In this document: one piece after another, positions 12,401-21,424 of the stretch
Layout of the letters: every line of letters starts with the position of its first letter
How positions within the stretch are numbered: position 1 is the first letter of the stretch
Source: Prostheceraeus crozeri
Lineage: Eukaryota; Platyhelminthes; Polycladida; Euryleptidae
Reading direction: 5' to 3'
NCBI GenBank assembly: GCA_907163375.1
Contig: CAJQUW010005533.1
Location: forward strand, 2,009,001 to 2,073,000
Length of the DNA: 64,000 nt
Position numbers and translations under genes: made by a program
The notes under the pieces: generated by a model
What the model saw: the letters and a program-made list of their open reading frames with translations, nothing else
What the model was told of the DNA's origin: nothing
Database searches by the model: none

Positions 12401-15400
12401 ATCATAATTTTCCTTAGTTTTGGGTTTGCATTAGTTTTCTTTTTAGTATTGCTTCTACTGCATCCGTTCTCTAACAGAATGTTTGAGAACACATTTTCAT
12501 TATCAACTTTTTCTGCAGGATTATTGCAGCGCATCTCTGTATCTTTAAATATTTTTTGATGAAATTATATTTTACATGATGCGGAACAAACGAATCATTT
12601 TTGTATAGCTTTGCTCGGTCAAGAACCTGACTAGTCATTACAACAGCAGGAAAGTCGTTTCAAGAGAAAAAATGTCGCTTCAAGATCAAGCGCTATCGTT
12701 GCAAGTGAAGCATTGCCATCGCAAAATGCACAAAATCAACGTTATGCCTATTCAACTGAAGGTTTGACATCTCAAATGCAGAAAGTGTCAATTTTCTTGT
12801 GAAAGATGATTATTTTTAATGTTAAGATGTTGAGACATGTCTACGTTATACATGTACAATATAAGCTTACAAGTGTACTTCTTTTTAAATGTATTCAAAT
12901 TGATTTTACTTGTGCTGAGGGCTACTTTGTCCTATACCAACTCCACATGCCATAAATACTTGGCTGTTTATCAGAAAAACGATATCAAATTATTCCAAAT
13001 ATCAAATGTATTTTGTGCTCTCAAAAGTGTACGGATCTGTTAATATATCTACATTAAAATGTCACTCACTTGAAGACACTGGGGAATGTAGCTCTGCATT
13101 CTGCGGAACCAAGCCTCTGCCATTGGTTGCTCAATCACACTTGTGTGGCTCTCCGCGAGAGTAGCCAGGATACCCATTCTTTCGTTATGCTCCATTGTTA
13201 GAAGATTTGGCCGGGCTTCTTCCAGAGATCTCTTCATAGCAGCTTTATATGTGCTAATTGCATTTTCTACTATATTGAGCATTGGTGAATATGGCGGAAG
13301 CATGCGAACCATTTGTGCATCACGAAGAAATTCTCCAGCAGACTCTCCTAGTCTGTGCGCCGAAGCGTTGTCGAAGATGAATCCAGCGTCTTCAAAACTT
13401 AATGAGGAGGTGGTCTGTAGAAACTGTACAAATGTCTCGCGATTCATACCTCCTTCAATGAGCTCATGATGTAGGAGTCCTCGCCTGTTGGAAACAGCGA
13501 AGCAGATTGTAAGGTTTCTCCCACGTCGGCCGTTAACAACACGAACGGCCCTTTGCCCGACAAGAGCGCGACCGCGGGTGCGAGCGCAGTAAAGATTGAT
13601 ACCCGCCTCATCGATGTACACTAGTTCCTGCCGTTGTACTCCATCATTTAACAGCCAACTCGCAAAATCTCGGCGCAACGTCTTTGTTGTCTCGCTGTTC
13701 CTTTCGGCGGGAGCTGCTTCTAGTTTCTTCATAAACAGGAGCTGACCAAGAAGGGCAGAGTTCACCGTTGTTCTCTGAATATGAGGTTTATTCGGCAGTC
13801 GCAGGCGTAATTCTTGATTAATTTGATTCACTGTGTAGGCTGGATGTTCTTCAACGATATCTCGAAGTACATTTCTCATTTCATCATCCACCTTCACCAA
13901 TCTTCGTCCACCCCATGTGTTTTGCCTTGGTGGTTCCATTGATCTGCGTATGACTGAATAAGCCGAATTCACATTAATGTTCAGTTGCCTTGCTAGCTCG
14001 ACATAGTCACCGCCTTGCTCATGTGCCCTTATCAGACGCTCCCTGTCCGCTTCACTGATTCTTTGTCCCGTGGCCGTCATTATGCTGTTGTAACGACTAG
14101 ATGGCAGTTGATTTCACTTTTTATATCGTCTGGGTCTATCACATTGACTCCTTAATATATTAGTGTTCTGGACAGGAAACCCTTAACAACGGTAGGTCGC
14201 ATAGATATCTACATTAAACATTGTGCAGTTGAAACATCATTTTCACTTGACGCGGCAATACTTCGTTATGAGATGTCATCCCTTCATTTGATCCGGCATC
14301 ATGCTGTTGAGGCGACAAAAATGCTTCTTGAAAAGTAATTGTCCTGTTGAGATGTCTATGACTCAATTGAAACGACATCTACTGTTGTTGACCGGTCAAA
14401 CCTATAATGAATATAATTTTCGTGCCACAATTATATTACTTTACCCTGCTCAATTTTTATTTTTACATCTAGAGAGAGTAGCTATTGGTTTGGATTATTT
14501 GCTTCTATCGTAAACTTAATACTAGGGTTTATTGAGTAATAAGTTTCTGTTACATGTTTCAGCGCTTCGTCATTATACTCAATACGGCCCATTATGATAT
14601 AATTAATGCATAATTTATATAAAGTTGGCTGAAAACTTAGCTTGTTTAATGCTTGAATTTTTAATTTGTTCATAAAGATAATGGCGAAACTGAGTGCAAA
14701 ATGAGCTCCCATCGGGACACCGCTAATTTGCTTATACTCGTAATACCTGTTGTCATATCCAATAATGTAGTTGAAACAAATAAATATATATATATTCTAT
14801 ATCGACCTCAGAAGGCGCAGGACGCCAAAGGCCCGTCGCGATTTACTTTTAGCACTGAACTTTCATGACTTTGAGATCAAAGTTTTGTTTCCCCGGGAAT
14901 TTGGACAACATGAATTGTCATAATGCAAACTAGAAGTCTATGTTAAATATTCACTGATGAGACGACACCATAATAGTTTAAAAGACACCTGACTTATATT
15001 TATGAAGTTAAATTAATGCACGAAACGTGAAATCATAAGATCTATTAACTTTCTATCCATAATAATATCTACGGGCTATGACAATAATTTCCTGATAGTT
15101 GTTTTCCTTCAGTATTGAGCTATGCAGCAAGTAGACATTCACCTGCAACTGAATATCACTTTTAGTAGAATCAATTGAATTCAATATTGTACAACTGGAA
15201 TACTGATACGAAATAGCTCTAAGTTACAACCAATCACACAAATGATCGATGGAAACAATACATGACACAAGTGGAAACAAGAAAAATCATAGAGAAATAT
15301 AATGAATCATTGCTTTACAAGTGCCGTAAGCAACGAACAAAAATTCTTTGAAAGTTTGCACTACTAGTCCATAACTTGCAATACCGTTCTTCCCTTTTTG

Positions 15401-18400
15401 AAAGCTTCGCAATTCAAATCTGTACAAACTACAAAATACCAGATTTAGAATTCCGCATTAGATTAACATGTACATATTGTGCACTTCATTGATTGCAGTC
15501 AGTCCGCACACTACATGTTTCCCTTTATTTCCATTGCTTATCAAGTTGAATTACTAATTTAAATTATTTGACTTAAGATGACTAAGAATTTTTCTTAAAT
15601 ATATTGTCTATCGATTACGCGTGTGCAATACACGTAGTTTCAAATCAGTTATGCGCTTGATCAAGATAACAAATCAGAACTACATGTATATTGTATGTGA
15701 TGTGACAAATCAGGAAAGATCTGAGACTTTTCTATAATCGGCCTATCTGCGAGTCGAGTTGATACTAAATTCATTAGGAATAGCTGGAATTTAAGTTCCA
15801 GATCGTTTGCTTGTCACTGGCATGAGTCTCTGAAGATCGAAGGTCATTATCTAGTTATTTTTGTCCATAAATTCAAAATGAATTCCTGCGATTGAAAGTA
15901 AAAATATGTTTCACTAAAAGTTCTTAGAGCAAAAACATGGGTAATTTCAATAATTTGTAGTGCTCAAAAGCCATCAAAAATGTCCTGTGTATGAAACGTG
16001 AATTAGATTTATATGATTAACAGGACGAGAACTCATTACCTTTTATGCACTTCAAAATTTTTGGTTTGGAAAATATTTTGATGCTACATACACTATTTTG
16101 AAAAAGTTTTGAAATATTGATTGAAGTCATAAGTGGGCTTATACACATTTGAAGACACATTCTAGAATTATGTACTTCAGCACAATTCGATTTCAAGCAG
16201 AGACATTTAATATCGTGATTATTAGTCCGGCAGCCAGAGCGAGTTTCTGCAGGGAACAAGGCCGAAAATGAAACTTTCACAGAATGATGTACACCCTACG
16301 CCTACTACGAATTCGCGCGTCTGCCGAGTTCTAGTGAGTTCCTCTTCTTGTCAGACACAATCAAAGAAATACACATGTAAATCCAATGGGACGCAGATTG
16401 CAGTTTTTGATCAAAATGAAATTTTCAATGTTTTCGTCTGTTACGGTAAAAATACTCGGTCAAGAGCCATAATTTTTGGCATGGAATGTCTTCAGGTCAT
16501 TTCATACCATGTGTATGTGATATTATCATGCATTTGATCGGCGATGTATACGATAATGTGGTTCAATGTGGACAAAGTGGGACAACATATTGGTGCTTGC
16601 TGACAGTAGGAGGCTTGTCAAATCTGAATGCATGTAGTTTTATAGATAAATGTTCATGAACCTGATAAGAAATGACCTGAAGACATACCATGCCAAAAAT
16701 TATGGCTCTTGACTGAATATTTTTACCGTAACAGACGAAAACATTGAAAATTTCATTTTGATCAAAAACTGCAATCTGCGTCCCATTGGATTTACATGTG
16801 TATTTCTTTGATTGTGTCTGACAAGAAGAGGAACTCACTAGAACTCGGCAGACGCGCGAATTCGTAGTAGGCATAGGGTGTACATCATTCTGTGAAAGTC
16901 TCATTTTCGGCCTTGTTCCCTGCAGAAACACGCTCTGGCTGCCGGACTATATATGAATACAAACTGACGAAGCAAGAATTATTTCCAGCAACTCTCGAAT
17001 ATGTGCGCCCGTACCATTTGTGTTTTGTTTACATGATAAAAATAGTCATCATGCTATTATTCAAATGTTTCGATACTTTTCACCGGGAAAAACGATATCA
17101 CAAATGGCTTTGCATTACCTCTGGACGTTCATAAACCATGACCTGTAAAAGACATCTATAAAGTGACAAAAGTGTTTTTGCTTATATTGATCAGCGACGT
17201 CAGCATACATTTACGAGTGTTGATTACGCCATGAACGCATTGAAATCTTTCATGTTCCATTGATGACAGATTTCATCAAATTTGTGCTCTTACATATGTT
17301 CGACAGTGTTACAGTGTTCATATGTTCGAATATCGAACTAATGTGCCATGTTTAAAGCAATGCTAAAATTAGAAATCGGTAGTTTTCAGCATAGAAAAAT
17401 ATTGTTTACCTGAAGTTGACTAGAATGGAATTGACTCAAGATCGCGGCACATTCGGGGGGAACTAAGTTGGGGCATGAACCACCAATGAAAAGCTTAGAA
17501 TTGCACATGTGACTGATTCTAATCCAATGATTCAGCCGTTGACAAGTGTATTTAAGTGAAAATGCGTGCGATTTTTGTGCCACTGTTATGTATTGTATGA
17601 AGCTTTGCTTCCATTCTAGAGGTTTTACTGCTATCCATTTCTATGGATTAGATTCCTTTCCAGGAATTGAATTACGATATCCTCAGCCAAGGACTTCTAA
17701 ATATAATACTGATTTAGAAGTTCTTGCCTCAGATAAGTTGCAAAATCATCTTCATTCAGCTGAATGTAGATTATATTGCAAGCCAATGACCAAAGATCAA
17801 TAGCTTCTATGCTCATACAAAACTTGCAAGATTTCTCTTTTGTGACCTTAGAACATAAATAATTATGAACACCCAAAAAAATCGAGCATTGACGACCATT
17901 TCAATTCATGCACATCGACCTAGCATGCACACACATAAGAAATTGTAGATATGAATCAAGCATGGTATACAAACTAAAACATCAGACATCAAGAAAGGGT
18001 CTCAGAAATTATCTTTGGGCAGTAAGAGGTTGGACGCGATCAGCCGACGAGATACTACCCTAATTATCATAAAAACGACAGCATTTTGCTACAATGTATT
18101 TGTTTGACTTGATCGTCTGCTGTTGAAGCGGACGGCCAGAGTACTCTTCTTGCAAGTGGTCAGTTGCTGGTAGTCAGACAATCGATAGCGAGTCACAACC
18201 AATATTCGACGCCATATTTTATGGTTTACAAGTACTCGGCTGTAGATCTTCAACGCTGCAATCGTTCCTGGTTAGAAAAGTGGCCGATTTGACGGTTCTC
18301 ACCCACCTCGTGAACCTGCAGAAGCTGACTTCTGATACGTGCTTTTCGATTCCATCAAGTCATCAAGGCTCCCGAATTATTTTATCTGTTTTTGCAAATA

Positions 18401-19895
18401 ACTTTGTATTTTCTAATTTTTGTCTTGACTCGTATTATTTCTCTTTTATTGCACACTAATATTGTCGAATGTGTCAACCGATTGTCATATGTAGGCCAAT
18501 AAGTATAATATTACTCGAACAAATTATATTGCTCATATGCATCTTGATGCATGTACAAAGTAAAGTTAGCGGAATCTATTTGTTTCCTTCTTATTTATCG
18601 CCGGTGTAAGCTAATAATAGGAATAAAGAAATATTAATACAAGTTCCTCATAAGTTATATGTATTTGATCGCACCGACATTAATTTTTGATCACGAAGAT
18701 TTTTAGGGAGCATTCCTATGACAGATCATAATTTGAGCACATACAATGTACTTTCTAATTACTGATAATTTCATTGGAGTTATTTTCCGACCTAACGACA
18801 ATCCCAAGATGAGTTATTGCTAGATGCGTGTATCACTGGTATACAGCCCGCACGCTTTTAATGGTTTATACAGCTTATCTGCACCACACTGCAATTATCA
18901 AATTTGCGATAGTCTGATGGTGTCAAAGAATTCTCTTCACTGTAATGATAATGAAATATTTTATTACGACTTAATCCATCATATCAATCTACTTAAAACT
19001 TTCATGCTAAATCGACAAGGAACATTCCAAATGAATTCAGTACAAAAATTATATATCAGGTTGCTGAGTTTAATTTCGAAATAGTTTCCAAATAGTCCCT
19101 TTATCCCATCACTATTCCATTTGCAAGACAGTCGATTATATCTTTGTTTTTGATCTATAACCATTTTTTAGCAATCTCAAATGAATTATAACATTTATAT
19201 GGCAGGTCTACAACCAGCCAATAAGGAAGTTTCTGTACTCCGTGACTCAACTTCAACTTTAAAACTATTAATTTGCTATTGAACTTAACTTAAATTTTAC
19301 TAAATACTCACTTCCGCTTCACATACAACTTCAATTGCCACAGGCATCGTGGCTCATTTATTCTGAACGAAGTGAAACATTGACAAAATTTGTAAGTCTA
19401 ATACTTACGAGTGTCAAAAGCTGTTCCTGTACATGAACCAAACTCCTTCAACACACTCAACACTGATCAGAGTACAAACACAGTAGCTCTTTGGCTTTAA
19501 GCATTTACAGAGTAGAGAATTAGTTTAAGACAATGATAAATTTAACAGAAGGATTACTTGCCAGTTTGATAAGTTCAGTTTTCGAAACAACATTGAATAA
19601 CCTCCTTTGTCCTGTTGCTACTCCATTGATAAGGAAGTCTATTATATCTTTGTCTTCGATCTTATTGCCAACCAATAAGGAGATTGACATGTTCCATGAC
19701 TCCTGAAAAGTAGTCGCAGTATTTTGTACATCATACATATTTTTTAAAATATGCGAATATCGTGTAAGACATTCAAGATGCTTCTCACATTATCTTTTTA
19801 CTGCTTACCTCTGATAGTGATGATGAAACGATTGCCGATTCCCATTTTGTACCACTAGCAGATCCAGCAGCACTCTTCCCCCTCTTTTTTGACAT
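68..19895 (-). CDS. SPAG17: SPAG17/PF6 central-pair protein, N-terminal 957 residues (12 exons, continues off left edge)
   Basis: SPAG17 (PF6 in Chlamydomonas) is a scaffold of the C1a projection of the central pair in 9+2 axonemes and is needed for ciliary beating. Exons on the minus strand: 19809-19895, 19558-19702, 9152-9550, 8142-8333, 7663-7838, 6449-6856, 5203-5336, 4199-4347, 3936-4133, 1535-1839, 814-1115, 68-443. Each is bounded by AG/GT and all phases fit (2,871 nt). Landmarks of the family are present: VGNKIED near residue 40, RRGEED followed by DDEPDDGAQ near residue 210, DIACLMYDLLD near 345, VDMRYY near 395, and YIDTYYHRRDHTLLVVLHNP near 745. Lysine/serine-rich linkers lie at about 130-180 and 833-957. 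Vertebrate SPAG17 is about 2,200 residues, so less than half is here. The ATG at 19895 matches the start of homologues. Exon 7 and the exact acceptor of exon 8 are the least certain parts. Confidence 0.95.
444..813. other. SPAG17 intron 11
   Basis: 370-bp intron with normal ends. I see no gene or repeat in it. Confidence 0.8.
814..1115 (-). CDS. SPAG17: SPAG17 exon 11
   Basis: Encodes residues about 732-831 and contains the strongest family signature: LPYIDTYYHRRDHTLLVVLH, then ADIGFRNYLDHVSVSIREW. Acceptor AATTACAG, donor GTAAGC; ends in phase 2. Confidence 0.96.
1160..1206 (-). repeat. Inverted partial SINE tail
   Basis: The reverse complement matches the tail of the SINE at 1440-1486 (GGTTACATCTGTTG core, then ATTTGATAAA). 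It may be a truncated second insertion, and could pair with the first as a hairpin in the SPAG17 pre-mRNA. Confidence 0.55.
1338..1486 (+). repeat. tRNA-derived SINE
   Basis: A tRNA-like head has an A-box-like segment (TGGCCTTGTGGTTTCAGGG, near 1348) and a B box (GGTTCGAACCC at 1397-1407). A tail follows, ending GAGATTTGATAAAAAAC. It lies in SPAG17 intron 10. An inverted copy of the tail alone lies at 1160-1206. The head is too degenerate for a tRNA gene. Confidence 0.65.
1535..1839 (-). CDS. SPAG17: SPAG17 exon 10
   Basis: Encodes residues about 630-731. A serine/arginine/proline-rich, probably disordered stretch is followed by MQQRQLDEWCFAEHLQSHVF, equivalent to the [20 protein letters not shown] block. 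Acceptor ATCTTGCAG, donor GTAAAT. Confidence 0.93.
1840..3935. other. SPAG17 intron 9
   Basis: 2.1-kb AT-rich intron. The open frames in it are short and match nothing I recognise. Confidence 0.7.
3936..4133 (-). CDS. SPAG17: SPAG17 exon 9
   Basis: Encodes residues about 564-629: EVDRAFKQFVFENLQL (family: VERAFKVFTFESLKL) and LWDDPYPFFKTMKDIA (family: IPWDNPARFAKQI). Acceptor CTTTCAG, donor GTAAGT; enters and leaves in phase 1. Confidence 0.93.
4199..4347 (-). CDS. SPAG17: SPAG17 exon 8
   Basis: Encodes residues about 514-563. EEELLFKMEPYSNLLRFPP and RLQEMINFCSGTELTRE match the conserved LPLWEFLQFPLPPP and ELMHFC region. The chosen acceptor is TTTTCCTTCTAG. A second acceptor about 70 bases upstream is also phase-compatible and would lengthen the exon. 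Confidence 0.82.
4348..5202. other. SPAG17 intron 7
   Basis: Intron sequence. A short open segment near 5080-5170 on the minus strand reads plausibly but lacks usable splice sites. The possible alternative acceptor of exon 8 also lies here. Nothing else recognised. Confidence 0.6.
5203..5336 (-). CDS. SPAG17: SPAG17 exon 7
   Basis: Encodes residues 470-513 (KLEVELLPKMSKDLVTQRM onward). Conservation is weak here, but the exon is open, has good splice sites (TTTGCAG acceptor, GTGAGT donor) and is the only phase-compatible link between exons 6 and 8. Confidence 0.65.
5337..6448. other. SPAG17 intron 6
   Basis: 1.1-kb intron; no gene or repeat recognised. Confidence 0.7.
6449..6856 (-). CDS. 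SPAG17: SPAG17 exon 6
   Basis: Encodes residues 334-469. FEDIACLMYDLLDARRQW, LLQVPEEIVP, VDMRYYNDVLAG and MLDQVEATEQD follow the order seen in vertebrate SPAG17. Acceptor TTATATTTCAG, donor GTAAGA; exactly 136 codons, phase 0 at both ends. Confidence 0.94.
6857..7662. other. SPAG17 intron 5
   Basis: 0.8-kb intron; nothing recognised. Confidence 0.7.
7663..7838 (-). CDS. SPAG17: SPAG17 exon 5
   Basis: Encodes residues about 275-333: a charged helix (NEEEKKLQECKARIQLIKFW) and MEYEVKQLLYPVDMED, at the place where vertebrate SPAG17 has LKTFW and RLEYMV segments. Acceptor ATGTTTTAG, donor GTAATG; ends in phase 0. Confidence 0.9.
7839..8141. other. SPAG17 intron 4
   Basis: 303-bp intron; nothing recognised. 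Confidence 0.7.
8142..8333 (-). CDS. SPAG17: SPAG17 exon 4
   Basis: Encodes residues about 211-274, opening with DDEPDDGAQKYVILTGFDHP and followed by a VRLDSIIKI segment. Both are hallmarks of SPAG17. The exon enters and leaves in phase 1; the acceptor is AATTTCAG and the donor GTAAGA. Confidence 0.94.
8334..9151. other. SPAG17 intron 3
   Basis: 0.8-kb intron; overlapping open frames on both strands near 8870-9190 look like chance. Confidence 0.7.
9152..9550 (-). CDS. SPAG17: SPAG17 exon 3
   Basis: Encodes residues about 78-210. NYEVCEAAKPYLDANEDIPL and LMAKLIKFKLLDLK match the family. A lysine/glycine-rich linker follows, then LRKRGEEDPDAKYI. The acceptor used here (TTACGATAG then GGATGG) is the only nearby one that keeps phase with exon 2; it lacks a good pyrimidine tract. 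The donor is GTAAGT. Confidence 0.85.
9551..11649. other. SPAG17 intron 2, proximal unannotated part
   Basis: 2.1 kb of AT-rich intron between exon 3 and the Penelope-like element. No coding remnant or repeat recognised. Confidence 0.65.
11656..11790 (+). repeat. Penelope-like terminal inverted repeat, left copy
   Basis: About 90% identical to the reverse complement of 14801-14935. It shares the end box GAAGGCGCAGGACGCC with that copy, and a close variant occurs at 43850. Confidence 0.85.
11931..12128 (-). pseudogene. Penelope-like GIY-YIG-side C-terminus
   Basis: Translates to SVLYDHLPRKHNGIGGIGNF and DTKGSEAKAITQL, aligning with the fragment at 43560-43720 (SVLWQHIKDKHDGFGGI, EAKAIAHLKP). 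The homologous lysine is replaced by a stop at the end, so the reading frame is broken. Confidence 0.7.
12133..12534 (-). pseudogene. Penelope-like RT C-terminal/linker region
   Basis: Contains RFISDKCNREINKAIRKYDL followed by PIKLINECG and spaced cysteines, typical of the segment between RT and GIY-YIG domains in Penelope-like elements. The parallel fragment at 43160-43330 reads SLVNDRCNRKINKFIKQYNL. Confidence 0.75.
12608..14402 (-). mobile_element. Tc1/mariner/IS630-type DNA transposon, apparently intact (1,795 bp)
   Basis: Flanked by a TA duplication (12606-12607 and 14403-14404), with 19-bp inverted ends GCTTTGCTCGGTCAAGAAC and GGTTTGACCGGTCAACAAC (16 of 19 identical). It carries one uninterrupted transposase. 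Inside each end is an inverted cluster of decamers of the form GTCGTTTCAA, probable transposase-binding sites. It sits in the RT region of the Penelope-like element, so it is the younger insertion. Confidence 0.9.
13049..14080 (-). CDS. Tc1/mariner/IS630-type transposase, 343 aa, DD34E
   Basis: Catalyses cut-and-paste transposition into TA sites. Residues 1-110 form the helix-turn-helix DNA-binding part (QGGDYVELARQLNINVNSAY). The catalytic core shows the triad D157 (LVYIDEAGIN), D237 (GFIFDNASAH) and E272 (PYSPMLNIVENAIS), with 34 residues between the last two, hence DD34E. Length is normal for the superfamily and there is no internal stop. The ATG at 14080 lies inside inverted ends that match this family. 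It is probably transcribed on the same strand as SPAG17, but from within an intron. Being intact, it may still be active or only recently silenced. Confidence 0.93.
   Translation of the reverse strand: MTATGQRISEADRERLIRAHEQGGDYVELARQLNINVNSAYSVIRRSMEPPRQNTWGGRRLVKVDDEMRNVLRDIVEEHPAYTVNQINQELRLRLPNKPHIQRTTVNSALLGQLLFMKKLEAAPAERNSETTKTLRRDFASWLLNDGVQRQELVYIDEAGINLYCARTRGRALVGQRAVRVVNGRRGRNLTICFAVSNRRGLLHHELIEGGMNRETFVQFLQTTSSLSFEDAGFIFDNASAHRLGESAGEFLRDAQMVRMLPPYSPMLNIVENAISTYKAAMKRSLEEARPNLLTMEHNERMGILATLAESHTSVIEQPMAEAWFRRMQSYIPQCLQVSDILM
14801..14935 (-). repeat. Penelope-like terminal inverted repeat, right copy
   Basis: Reverse-complement partner of 11656-11790, placed directly against the truncated RT coding sequence. 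The junction is preceded by a short TA run (14784-14796). Confidence 0.85.
14939..16222. other. SPAG17 intron 2, middle unannotated part
   Basis: 1.3 kb of AT-rich intron; no feature recognised. Confidence 0.65.
16225..16947. mobile_element. Foldback MITE, 723 bp, TA target
   Basis: Near-perfect palindrome. The left arm runs from 16225 to about 16530, the right arm from about 16650 to 16947. Ends are GTCCGGCAGCCAGAGCG and its complement, flanked by TA (16223-16224 and 16948-16949). The TA duplication suggests mobilisation by a Tc1/mariner transposase. Both arms read as the same ORF on opposite strands (SQNDVHPTPTTNSRVCRV...), but nothing resembles a known protein. Confidence 0.85.
16950..19039. 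other. SPAG17 intron 2, distal unannotated part
   Basis: 2.1 kb. The segment 17980-18350 is slightly richer in GC and may be an old transposon remnant, but I recognise no domain. Confidence 0.55.
19040..19250 (-). pseudogene. Decayed duplicate of SPAG17 exon 2
   Basis: On the minus strand, GAGTCACGGAGTAC...TTCCTTATTGGCTGG and then GATCAAAAACAAAGATATAAT...CTATTTCGAAATTAAACTC follow exon 2 (19558-19702) in the same order with about 70% identity. A short insertion separates the two blocks. The frame is broken. It lies about 300 bp downstream of the real exon, so a tandem exon duplication is likely. Confidence 0.65.
19558..19702 (-). CDS. SPAG17: SPAG17 exon 2
   Basis: Encodes residues 30-77, including LLVGNKIEDKDIIDFL and RRLFNVVSK, the most conserved part of the SPAG17 N-terminus. 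The acceptor TTTTCAG leads into GAGTCATGG. The donor is GTAATC. The exon ends in phase 1 and joins exon 3 across a 10-kb intron. A decayed copy of this exon lies at 19040-19250. Confidence 0.92.
19809..19895 (-). CDS. SPAG17: SPAG17 coding exon 1
   Basis: Encodes residues 1-29, beginning MSKKRGKSAAG, with donor GTAAGC and phase 0 at its end. The ATG sits one base after a strong acceptor (TTTCTAATCAGCTTTCAG), so the transcript probably has a spliced or trans-spliced leader upstream. Confidence 0.9.
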
Positions 19896-21424
19896 GCTGA
19901 AAGCTGATTAGAAACAAGTCTGTCACGAGCAAATCCAACACGGAATCAAATCGATATTTTTAATAATAATTTATAGAAAGTTCATCAATTCTCATTCAAT
20001 GTCACAGTTTCATTACAAAGGTACATTTCGACTTCTTAATACGTCTTCTTATTGAACAAATTCCTCGATTTAAGGATTGGCAGCACTTTGAAGATGTATC
20101 TCCAGGTACGAATCACTGTCGAAAATAACAGCCAAATCTTGTAGATGGTTGAAACCTCACATCGTCGACAAACTGTTGTCTGACGAAAGACTCCCTAAAA
20201 CAGAGCCTATGAGAAATTAGTCCACCTGCTTTCTAGTCTTTCAATATCATGCGACTAGATAAAGACCGAAAAGGCGGATTAATCAGCATCCACGGTTCAA
20301 TAAACCTTATTCCTATGTATAAGATTCGAGGTAATTTCGGCTGCAATGCACGCACTCGGATGTGCATGAATGTCGGCTGCAAGTTGACGATAACTTTGAC
20401 TATAAAGAAAAGAAATGATTAAACCAAAAAGGGAAGGTCCTAAATGCAGATACTTGAGGAAGGCCTACATCATAAGTCATCCGTTTAATGTCACTTTTTG
20501 GCTATGTATTCGAACACATTGCTAGTGTCTGCCAAAAAAATTGTGAAGCGATGTGCAGACTCAAATCTTGACAGCGAGATAAAATAAAGTAATGATTGAC
20601 CATATCTAAGGTTTTGCATATGCCAAAACTAAGAGCCAACGAGGCCCGGTATGTGAGTCATCGAAAAAATTAGTTGAGGCATCATTGGTTACAATGACTG
20701 CGTGGATAGTTGAGGGGTGCTTTCTGATACCAAATTGATTGATGAGAAAGTATAATTGTATAATGATGGCCAGGATCTCAAACCAGAGAGAATTACCTAT
20801 TCAGTAGCTTTAGGAGTTGTTGAGTAGACCAATTGGATGTTAATTGGAAATCGATACAGGGTCTGATTCCTTATAGGAATTGCATTGGAGATCTTACATG
20901 CAAAGGAGATATTTGCTGTTGTAAACTGACTATAATTAAATCAGGGATAGGCTATCTGCAAAACAGCAGCAGATGTAGCAGACAATAGCAGCATGTAATG
21001 GCCGGTATACCTTCCATGACGTGAGCTTTTGACCAAAGTTGCGAAAGAAAATGTCACAGGTCCACCATCGAAAAGGTTGACATCCATCATTTCGAGCATT
21101 GGAGCTGTCTGCAAAGGTTGTTCTAGCGTTCATAACAGAAATGAACTGATAATACAATTGATCTGATACTGAATGAAGCGGCATTGCGAAGAACCAGGTT
21201 TCATGGACTTTTCAAAACCAATTAAATATATGCTTTGGTCTTGCTCTACGTGAAAGTTAATGGATGGTTTAGAAATTTTAGCCAGAAACATGTAGAAATA
21301 AATCATGATTAATCATCCCGCAGGTCCCGCATTTCTTAGCTAAACATTTTTAGGACATCACTACTGATATACTTTAATTTAGCCATGTAAATTTACTAAA
21401 TTAGATTGATAAATTTTTAATTAT
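19896..21424. other. 5' flank of SPAG17
   Basis: Contains the acceptor just upstream of the SPAG17 ATG and presumably the promoter or a 5'UTR exon further right. No core promoter element can be assigned with confidence, and no repeat is recognised. Confidence 0.5.

Larger units (their letters stand above)
11650..14938 (-). mobile_element. Penelope-like retroelement remnant with inverted ends, split by a mariner element
   Basis: Reading the minus strand from the right there is a partial Penelope-type reverse transcriptase (about 14780-14404) with YKQISGVPMGAHFAL and later LSLDVKIKIEQGK. After the 1,795-bp mariner insertion comes a C-terminal region (12534-12133) with FISDKCNREINKAIRKYDLP and paired cysteines, then a GIY-YIG-side tail (12128-11931) with RDTKGSEAKAI. 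The terminal about 135 bp (11656-11790) recur inverted at 14801-14935. Penelope-like elements combine this RT with a GIY-YIG endonuclease and often carry inverted or direct terminal copies. Stops and frameshifts show it is dead and 5'-truncated. A second fragment lies at 43040-43872. Confidence 0.8.

Noticed and set aside
14945-14975. CTGATGAG next to the Penelope-like end, a possible hammerhead ribozyme core
   Set aside because: Penelope-like elements can carry hammerheads, but no GAAA box or matching stems follow at the right place.
17546-17803. 85-codon plus-strand ORF as a gene
   Set aside because: No recognisable domain, lies in a SPAG17 intron, and composition is like the surrounding non-coding DNA.
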